From Nymphaea colorata (lineage: Eukaryota; Streptophyta; Magnoliopsida; Nymphaeales; Nymphaeaceae): DNA of 64,000 bases. The notes under the pieces are model-generated. The model was not told where the DNA came from, did no database searches, and saw only the letters and a list, made by a program, of their open reading frames with translations. Position 1 is the stretch's first letter, and each line of letters begins with the position of its first letter. A program made the translations under genes and the position numbers. Shown one piece after another: positions 55,350 to 64,000 of the stretch. The DNA is taken from positions 24,073,703 to 24,137,702 of the forward strand of contig NC_045146.1 of NCBI RefSeq assembly GCF_008831285.2. Reading direction: 5' to 3'.

Positions 55350-56806
55350 TCGATTCAGGCGGGAGAGAGCCGAGGCGGTAACAGAGGAAACGATTTGCGC
55401 GAAGACGTGTTCGACCTTGGACTTTGGAGGGGAAGGGAGAGATCTGTAACCTTCTGGTCATCGCCCGTTAAATATTTCGTTTCTAAAACGGATCGACATC
55501 CAGATCCAATTAGCTCTTGGGTTTGGATAGTGGGCTGTTTGGACCAGGATCTAGGAGAACAACCTCCCCCTTGAACCCACATACGGTAGGAGTGAGCGGA
55601 TCGGGTTGGCCTCAGATCTAGCCCCATGCCATTTGTCATTGGCTTGCAACTCGAATTTGGAGTTGGATTGAATGTCTTCAGACCCGTTTCTAACCAATAC
55701 CGGATCCCAGTTTTACATGTAAACAAATCCAAGAGGGGCTTCGGATGACACCTTCTGAAGGCTTGGTTACCAGGAACCGGGTTTTTTGGAAACTTAGTTT
55801 TCTAAACCAGGTTTTAAAACCGGGTTTGTGGGTTGGGATGACAACATCCAAACCAGGTTATAATTTTTTGAACCTCAATTTTTTATGAGATCTTTCATGA
55901 AGTCTTCAGAAATCCATTTCAGCTGAACATTGAGGACAGTGAAACTACAGTTGAAAAACAAAAAATCACTCATCATGCATAATATAGTTACACCAATTTA
56001 TCGCTTCATTCTGCCAATAGTTCTTAATGAGTTTATATAAGACCTACAAAGCAAAGCCACTTCCCTGCATATTTTCCTTGCCAAGTTCATTTCCATGAGT
56101 TTAAGTAACACTAGCGAATACAGTAATTTTGATCGAAACTAAGAAAAGTTAGAATCATTTCCTCTCGTGACACTTAAGTTGAAGGGTATATCATAAAACC
56201 ACAGCTTTCAAATTACTTAATACTTATTGTGTACCACCAAAAAAAGGCTAATAGTTAATGGTTACTATAAAACATCACAGCAAAAAGGTGGGACAAAGAG
56301 ATCATCTTGTTCAACCAAAAATCTAACAACATCAAGTTGTTGGATAACAATGTTCAACTTATCCACTAATTTTACAAATGGCAATTTACATTCCATGCAA
56401 CAATGCACATGGCAGTCGAACAACTGGTTATCTGCACAAAGCTATTAGATTGCTTACACTTTGAACAGACAGGGAAAATAAACAAAAGAAAACCGAATAG
56501 AGGGAGAACGTGGTCAGGCGAGCCAATGAACGAACACGATGTTTGGCAATGATAGAATGAGAACTTTTTCTTTTTTCGTTCTACGTCTTGATTGCTGGAC
56601 TTAGCCGCAACGTGGCCTGTGTGAGAATGTTAGGATAAAGTTGATTGATTCAACCGAAGATTAGATAACGGATGAAAGGCACCCGAGTCGTTTTTGCGAC
56701 AGATCCGATTCGATCTGGGAGCCTGTTTGGTGGTAGAACCATGAGCCTGAGAAGCAGCCATCAGGCGGGAGGTGGGTAGCCGGAAAAGAAGTCGGGAAGC
56801 GCGGAG
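55350..56806. other. Shared upstream region between divergent PGES2-like and PREY-like genes
   Basis: The two genes are transcribed away from each other across about 1.5 kb. A patch at about 55740-55860 holds repeated aaccgggttt/aaccaggtt phrases, perhaps an old MITE. No other gene was seen. Confidence 0.4.
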
Positions 56807-58690
56807 ATGGTGAAGGGGAGCTTCGTCCTCCTCAGAGATGCCGGAGTTGCGAAGAAGCTCGCCGAGATCTTAGTTTGTCCTCTTTCCAAACAGCCACTGA
56901 GGTAAGAACTATATGGCGCCTTCTTTTTATCCGTACCTTCTGAGCCATTTATTTATTGTGTTTTCTAGTTATTCTCTTCGATGAATCTTCCCTCACTTCG
57001 CTTGTTCATTTTGGTCAGAGTATGCCAGAAAACAAATTCTCTGATATCGGATGCCCTAGGCGTCTCCTACCCCGTTAGTTCTTCTCTCCCTTCTGCTCGC
57101 TTTTTCTTTCGTCATCATCTCCATGTCCTTCTTCTTTTTCCCTTCTAATTTTTCATTTGTTAATTTTTGGTGTGGATGGATGAAAGAACCGTTTTTCGAT
57201 ATAAGTACTTTTTCAGGCGATTACTTACTTTTGATTCACAAGGGAAGGACAAACGCATATTGGATTATACTCAGGTGGTATCCCAACTTATCCCGCTTTA
57301 TGGGATGGTGGTATAGTGCATTTCATGCTTTCTCTCCTCAATGTACTGAGTGAAGGAAAATTTACGATGGGTCGACGAATATTTGAAAACAATGTAAAGT
57401 TTGCTCACCTGAATCTATGTCCGATATTTGTTCAGTCTGCCTTATGATGAATAATATATTGATTTGTTGGTTGCTGTCAGACCGATTTATTTCTCGTGTT
57501 TTCTTTCCACAATACTGATGGATCTGAGGCCCAGTTGCTTCTTACAGAATGTACTTGCAATTCTATATGTCAGAGATGAACGAAAATGAGTTCTTACAAT
57601 TGGAATTATTTTCATTATTTTTTACCCTCATAATCCTGTTCAGACCCTGTGATTCCGTTTCGGTCCTAGGTCATGTTTTTGCTTAGTTTAGAACGCCCTT
57701 GCCATTACAGGATGTGCAGTGGCACAATACAGGGGATTCTTGGCAAACAATTATCGTTCTTGGAAATAGGTCACATCACACATGATATCTAGTTTGATTT
57801 AGGTGAATTACATTTAGTTCAGTTGTCTGGATAAAGGTCAAATATTTTATGGCACTGTTCCATCATAATTCGTTGGAATTTGAAGAGTTATTTGGGTTTG
57901 GATTTTCATCATGCTGAGCTGCTGATTCTGTTTAGCCCTCATGCTTCATGAGTGCAGGTTAACAACGTTGAGTCGTTGACGTCCATTTTATGGTGCATAA
58001 GCATCAAGATGTATGTTGAACTCGCCAATAGAGTTTTGCTTCTAATTTTTCAGGTGTAATGGCCTATATGAGTTGAAGGTTGCACTGCTGCGATTGCTGT
58101 CGCTGATGCAGCCCAAGATCCCGGAAGCAAGGGTGAATGGTGGGGGGCCTTTGGGTCTTTTTTATGGGCGGTAGATTGTGAACCTCCTTCTCATTTAGAA
58201 TGACCTGCTTGAGTTGAGACATCATAATGTGTTAAGACTATTGGATACTTTTTGAATATGAGACTTTTTAATTGGCAATATCTTAGATTCTGATCACAGC
58301 TTATACTCATTCTAATATCTTCTGCATAAATGCCAAGAGCTGGATGTGGCATATGTAACATATGCATAAATAATTGCTTCTAATTTCTTTATATGGATTG
58401 AAATTATTAGTTTGTCTGGTTATTGATTATATTAAATTTTGCTGAGCATGCATCTCATCCTGTTCTTTTCTCCAGGTAGGAAAAAGATGGGCCTCAATAG
58501 TCAAAGTTATGTTTTGTTTCAAAAGTCAAAACCATGTTCAGATAACCATTTTATGTTTGCTGAACTGCTGTAGGTAGTTGATGGAATACCCTGTTTGGTG
58601 CCGAAGGATGGGAAGCTGCTTGATGCTGATAATGAGATTGAAGAAAATAAGGAAGCAAGTACTGCAACTAAAGCATCTGATAACTTCTAG
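56807..58690 (+). CDS. PREY/Trm112-like small protein (UPF0434 family)
   Basis: Three exons join in phase: 56807-56901, 57019-57073 and 58574-58690, giving 88 aa. The protein reads LAEILVCPLSKQPLR, then NSLISDALGVSYP, then VVDGIPCLVPKDGKLLDADN, which is the Trm112p-like fold of protein preY. In animals PREY is a mitochondrial chaperone that stabilises SAM-dependent methyltransferases for coenzyme Q and complex I assembly; the same role in plants is inference. Cys24 and Cys34 are present but the full zinc-binding set of Trm112 is not. The first 20 residues are weakly basic and could aid mitochondrial import. The acidic C-terminal tail is longer than the core needs. Intron 2 is 1.5 kb. Confidence 0.92.
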
Positions 58691-61065
58691 GAAGCAGAAG
58701 GAGAAATTTCATTTCAGCAGAAGGATAAATCATTGGTTTGTCAGAGAAGTTCTAAGCATGGACCATTTGTATGCAGTCCTTGCCTTGGATTTGCATATTC
58801 TGGTATAACTGCATTACTGTTCATTGTGGATATTGTTAGAGTTCTTCAAAGCGTGTGAAAACTGTGCCAAAGTGGATAATCTGGCGATTGAAGCAAAGTT
58901 GTGGATTGTTAGTGCATCCTCAAATGTTTTAAAGTCCAAATCAACAATATTTCAACTTTGTTCTTGCAGTATACCTAGGTGTAATCACGAGTCACGACCT
59001 ATTTCTATGGCTTTCAATATAGAGAACTTCTAGGTGGAGAAAGCATATAATTCTTTCTTGTTATTGCACTGCCACAAGACTTCCCCTGTATTATGGATTC
59101 TCTCCAGTTCTTGTCTTTCATTTCCAAAGAAAGCATGTAATTCTTTCTTGTCATCACACTACCAAAGGGCATCAACTTCTGCTGCATGTTGGATTCTCTC
59201 CAACTCCCATCTTCCACTTGCAGAAAGGAAAACTCTGTTGATGCATTAGGCATGTTTGTCAAGTTGGAGAGGTTTTACTGCCTTTCCTTTTATCAGGCTT
59301 TCCAAAGGGATTCATTTGTAGGAACTAGCTAAACATCAAGAGGTTGACTAATTTGTGCACTTCGCAAGTTGGCTTTGCAAAACTGCTGGCATTTAATCAT
59401 GATAGTTATCATAGTAGTTTCCTGTGTCCGCAGGATAGCAAAATCGAACCAAACTTTGGTTTATGTTTTTAAAGTTTTCTTCTAGCTGTTTTCATGTGCA
59501 AAGACCATAGTTACCAGTAAATGAAGAAGATAAAGAAGTGATACGCAAAGCCAAATTGGAGAAGTGAATGGTCTCTGACTCTCTAGAATATCAATAAGGC
59601 AATGGGACTCTGGGAGGCAGACTGAAGCAAATTGGGAGCGGGTTTCCACATAACCATGTCTAAGAGCTTATGACATCAAAATCAGGGTGCTATGGTTCCT
59701 GTTGCTGTGAATGTTATGCATGTTGTTTGCCTGGTTCTTTTCTGATTGATTCTGGGTCAGAATCTGGCCGTGTTGAAGCAACATGAGATCAGCAATTGTT
59801 ATCCAGTGGATCATGCTATTATCACCAGCTACTTGCTGCTAGCAACTGCATGAAACCAGCAACGAAGGTTTCCTTATTCGCAGGTGGGAAAGCTCATAAT
59901 TGTGTATCATTGCAATCAAATCTGACCACATGGATGAACTTGTCATGGTTCATTTCCTAAACCAGCTTTTTTATCATATTTGTAAACAGAAGTGGTGGAG
60001 CTCTTTTAAGAAAAGTTTTAAGCTGTCCATGTTTTGCAGTATAGAAATTGCATGTGTAGGTCAGGTGTGGGTGATCTGAACACATTTTCTAGCGAACTGA
60101 TCTGTCATTCATCGACATATGTTTTCATTTGATTGAAACGGTTCTCGAGTGTGGGATTGTTAATGCAGGTTGACTACTCATTGGGTGCACAGACAATTTC
60201 TCCTCTGTATTCGGTAGTCATGTGGCATAGCAGCAGTTGGACACTTGGACCCACCATCCTTGCAACTGATGGTTTGTATGAAAGGACGCAAGTACCTTTC
60301 CTAGTACACGGCTTCAGTGATGGAACTGCAGAGTCCTACCCAACTCCTGACCCTGACCCCCTAACTTTTTTGTAGGAGTTGATAAGGATGTAACAGATGG
60401 TCTAAATATATAAGAAATCAGACCCTGTTGAAGTCAGTACAACTAAAATAACCAAAATTTCAGTATCTGCATTCACAAGGAAATGTTTGATTGCATGGAT
60501 GGCTTTTCTTTTTGTAGAGAAGCAGAAATTATTCTTGAAGTACAAAGAAACCATCAAAGGTGTGTAATGTTTACTCTGGCAAACTTCTCATTTTGTACTA
60601 GGGCCCAACTTCTTTACTCATATGAAGACACCCACATGTAGATCCAACTTCTTTTTGTCTTGTGAATTCATCGAGGATATAGGCACCCTAGATGACTTCT
60701 CCAGCCTTTCAAACGACCCCTAAGGTTCGACTGCACCCAAGCTCATGTTTAAGCCCAGCATAGAGTGTCTGTCCCCCAATATAAGTCCGCCGATGAAAAT
60801 TTTGTTGCATTCCATGAGTGTAACCTCAGGTTTATTTTAATCTTTGCAAAAAGTTTTGCTGCTGCTAAAAATGAAACTTCTCATCCATAAACTGCTGAAA
60901 GATGAAGACCCGCTCCTATTTGCGGGAAGAAAAGGTGCAGTAGTTTAATCACATACAGGTGCTACTTATGTTGTCATGCTTCACGATTGTGAGCTCCAAC
61001 TCTAACCACCAGCCTTGATGACAAAGCAACACATGACCAACCAGTTCTATTAAAGCAGGCTCTCA
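58691..61065. other. Intergenic region, 3' flank of the PREY-like gene
   Basis: No gene was recognised. It contains an imperfect tandem duplication at about 59037-59225. Confidence 0.4.
59037..59225. repeat. Imperfect ~95-bp tandem duplication
   Basis: Two units share 'gaaagcat(a/g)taattctttcttgt' and 'ttggattctctccaac', with several differences, so the duplication is old. Confidence 0.75.
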
Positions 61066-61476
61066 ATGCAGAGCGATTGCACATTCTCTACCGTCAGCGT
61101 ATTCAATTCTCCTGTTTCCCTACCAAGTATGAGTTATGTTATGGCCTTCATTTTTGGGATCATGGGCATTAAAGCTAGACTGAGTTTATCAGCTTCACTG
61201 CCAGATACTAATGGAGTTACATCCAGTGAACATCCATCCGTTGAAATGCACTGCTCTGTGTGCTTATCAAAGTTAAAGAATGGCGAGGAGATCCGGCGAT
61301 TGCCATGCTGCCATTTGTTTCACAAAGTGTGTGTTGATAGATGGCTGCAACTGTGCCGGAGAACATGCCCTCTTTGTCGGTGCTCTGTGCATGATGACGC
61401 TGGTTGGATCAACGAAGAAGATCTCACAGAAGAAATGGTTATTTGGTTTTCTTCCTTCCACGTAGCTGGATTTTGA
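61066..61476 (+). CDS. RING-H2 E3 ubiquitin ligase, short membrane-associated type
   Basis: A single-exon 136-aa frame. The RING-H2 domain spans about 63-104 with all eight ligands in order: C63, C66, C81, H83, H86, C89, C101, C104. It includes CSVCLSKLKNGEEIRRLPC, HLFHKVCVDRWLQL and CPLC. These domains recruit E2 enzymes for ubiquitin transfer. A hydrophobic segment (SYVMAFIFGIMGI) precedes it, as in small plant RING-H2 proteins of the XERICO/RHA type. The ATG at 61129 (MSYVMAF) would suit those relatives better than the one at 61066, so the first 21 residues are uncertain. The C-terminal tail beyond the RING (EEDLTEEMVIWFSS) is short and acidic. Confidence 0.86.
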   Translation: MQSDCTFSTVSVFNSPVSLPSMSYVMAFIFGIMGIKARLSLSASLPDTNGVTSSEHPSVEMHCSVCLSKLKNGEEIRRLPCCHLFHKVCVDRWLQLCRRTCPLCRCSVHDDAGWINEEDLTEEMVIWFSSFHVAGF

Positions 61477-61963
61477 GACGAACAAGTTTCATCTTCTACG
61501 CGCATATGCATGCTCTCTCTCTGGTCCAAGTGATTCAGATCTGGCCAATTATTAATCATAGTCTGCACGGAGAATCGGAAATGAAATACGCTAGTGTCAT
61601 TTCCGTTGGCAATTGTATATTTTCAACAGAATTACTGAGTACATTAAGGCCTCTTAGTTTATTTATATCTTCCAGATGTGTGGCACAAGTTTTTGAGTTT
61701 TTGCTCAATATATTTTTGGGCCTTATACTGTTGCGTTCCACTATAAGCTAAAAAAGGTTCCCATGCGGCCCAATTGCGAGCATTTCTGAGGAAAGAAAAT
61801 GGAGAGTTGAATATCTAACGATGAGGACCATTGAAATCTGCTGCCAAATGTTGCTATAATAAAAAATTTAAAATGAAAAACAGTCGTCACGAGGTATTGG
61901 CTACGATCTAAAGTATAACTATAGTTTATAGTAGTTTTCTTCAGCCATGGTTTTTAAATTTTT

Positions 61964-62063
<100 letters not shown>

Positions 62064-62365
62064 TGAGAGATGTGTGAAAATTTATTATGTATGCTTTATC
62101 ATCTTCACCCACCATAGATACGCATAGTGGAAAGCAGAGTTTTCTAGTTGGACTTAAACAAGAGGGGCTCAGTTATGTTTTTCGATGCATTGGCGATAAA
62201 AGCGCAGACAAAATATCCAGGGAAACCAGCGCACAGCACTTGTTTGGTGAGACCGCAACCGAAACAGGAACGCAGAAAGCAATCGTGGAATCACTTAAAA
62301 CGTCATGCCAAATGTTTATAACTTCGCCTATAATTGGCCTAGGCCTTCATTGTCTGAAGACTAAT

Positions 62366-62368
<3 letters not shown>

Positions 62369-62451
<83 letters not shown>
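62369..62451. repeat. Compound (TA)n(GA)n microsatellite, left flank of a 254-bp unique segment
   Basis: About 25 TA units are followed directly by about 15 GA units. The inverse arrangement lies at 62706-62754. Confidence 0.92.
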
Positions 62452-62455
<4 letters not shown>

Positions 62456-62705
62456 AAATCCAATTGGGGTAGGTGGGTCTAGTTGCGCTGGGCTTGACCT
62501 GGAAGCTGGGGCCTCTGTGGAAGCTGCTGGGTGTGTGTGGCGAAAAGACTGGTGGCTAGGAGGCAGAGTTATGGTTAGCAGTTTATGGTCCAAGGTGGGT
62601 CCCTTAGTTGATGGTTGGTAGGTAATTGACGCCTCTATGGGGGTGTGTCACGTGTTTATATGTCTTAAGTCTCTATCTTGTTTCCTTTCTTAGACATTTA
62701 GCGAA

Positions 62706-62723
62706 ACTCTCTCTCTCTCTCTC

Positions 62724-62754
<31 letters not shown>
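62706..62754. repeat. Compound (CT)n(TA)n microsatellite, right flank
   Basis: CT run then TA run, the reverse complement of the arrangement at 62369-62451. Confidence 0.92.
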
Positions 62755-62759
<5 letters not shown>

Positions 62760-63265
62760 ATTACGATATCTTTTTTGCAGTCTATCCTTACAAATATGTT
62801 TTCAAGAACTAAATGATAAGTATTATACGGTTATAACAAGTACTTTACAATCAATTTTTTTGAATTTCTTCATACTTTATAATAAGTAAAACTAAATGGC
62901 TCATATAAAATCAAATTTTGATCATGGAAAATCCTCCTTTTTTATAAAAGCAACTTAAACTAAAACATATTTTATTAAACATATTACAATGTTTTTATTT
63001 GTTTAAAAAGTATCTTCTTAGCAAAAAATTAAAGGGTCTGGCTAGTAGTATGGGATCTACCAATTTCTCTGCATATAAAAACACAAATATATTAAAATAT
63101 GCCAGATGCCGTTAGTTGCCAAATGGGTTTTTATTTATTTTTCATAAAAAAACCATTGCAAAAATGTGCATTTGCCATAATTTTTGTTTGGGCATGGCTT
63201 TCAAGGTATTTGGCAACGATTTTTTGTTTTTTAGTGACCAGAGATAAAAAAAAATCATATAGCAG

Positions 63266-63269
<4 letters not shown>

Positions 63270-63336
<67 letters not shown>
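63270..63336. repeat. Long uninterrupted (TA)n microsatellite
   Basis: About 33 TA units without interruption, the longest pure run in the window. Confidence 0.95.
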
Positions 63337-63340
<4 letters not shown>

Positions 63341-63484
63341 ATGCATTCAAAAACTAATGATGAATGATGAAAATACTGAATGTTTTTTTCTTTTTATTTT
63401 TATATCAATTAGTTCATCATGATCAATCAAATGACCCTCACAAGTGAACTAGGTGATTCTGAATATAGATAGAATTCAATTTTC

Positions 63485-63496
63485 CTCTCTCCCTCT

Positions 63497-63528
<32 letters not shown>
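63485..63528. repeat. (CTCTCC)-(TA)n compound repeat
   Basis: A CT-rich stretch leading into about 15 TA units, again in CT-then-TA order. Confidence 0.85.
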
Positions 63529-63534
<6 letters not shown>

Positions 63535-64000
63535 GTTAACTAGTCTTGAAATTGATATTCAAATCTTTTCCTTACAACAAAAAGCACTACTCAATTGCTC
63601 TGCCTAAGTCTTCAAGGCTGGAAGTGAAAAAAATGAAATCTTGCTTAAAAACCCAGAAAAAAGCCTCTAATTAACATAGTATGTGAAAATAGATAACGCG
63701 TTTGGCACGTTTTCACCTTACGGTTTAAAGAAATTAGAATACAGAATACCATGGTTCGAAAAGTATCTAATAAAAATTGCAACATTATGTTCAAGGACGC
63801 CATATATAATGTCGGGACGTGACATGTTATAACAAACTCGGAATATTGTAAAGCTAATTTCATCTTTGACTATATTCTAAACGCATTAAACCGTAAAAAT
63901 CATTTCTATCGACAATAAGATAGAATATATGTGAGTGCTTTCAAGAATTTTGTACGAATGATCATCCGATCAAAAAGAAATCTGTTCGTTGCTGCGAACT

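Noticed and set aside
62369-63336. Long tyrosine/isoleucine frames (YIYIYI...)
   Set aside because: These are translations of (TA)n microsatellites.

Overview
The window is nuclear DNA of a land plant, almost certainly a flowering plant. It is AT-rich and intron-rich, with GT..AG introns, plant-specific families (a CHX cation/H+ exchanger and a nepenthesin-type aspartic protease with a C-terminal anchor), long (TA)n and (GA)n microsatellites and many hAT-like miniature transposons. I could not fix the species. All exon models were built by eye from splice sites, reading phase and family knowledge, with no transcript or database evidence.

Layout. 0-8 kb: mostly unassigned, with an unrecognised and probably decayed multi-exon gene on + (about 3.3-6.04 kb). 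8.1-8.4 kb (-): frameshifted N-terminal fragment of choline kinase. 11.2-18.2 kb (-): RRP15, a pre-60S ribosome biogenesis factor with seven coding exons, whose introns carry several hAT-like elements, three of them nested. 18.9-30.0 kb: a large inverted repeat (arms of about 3.2-3.3 kb, spacer about 4.25 kb). The spacer holds an incomplete ribosomal protein L35 (uL29) gene (-) and a direct duplicate of the 5' end of RRP15. 33.8-37.0 kb (+): a complete four-exon CHX antiporter of 852 aa. 38.9-45.1 kb (-): a complete ten-exon aspartic protease of 520 aa. 50.0-55.3 kb (-): a complete six-exon prostaglandin-E-synthase-2-like glutaredoxin/GST protein of 333 aa. 56.8-58.7 kb (+): an 88-aa PREY/Trm112-like protein. 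61.1-61.5 kb (+): a RING-H2 E3 ligase. The last 2.5 kb is rich in compound (TA)n(GA)n microsatellites.

The genes form no operon or single pathway. RRP15 and L35 both serve the 60S ribosomal subunit, but their proximity may be chance. The structural interest is in 8-31 kb: nested hAT elements with intact 8-bp target duplications, a big inverted repeat whose centre looks freshly homogenised while its flanks have diverged, and partial duplication of RRP15. A second point of interest is a tandemly duplicated exon in the aspartic protease that could give an anchor-less isoform. I found no CRISPR array, rRNA gene or convincing tRNA gene, and no clearly novel biological system.
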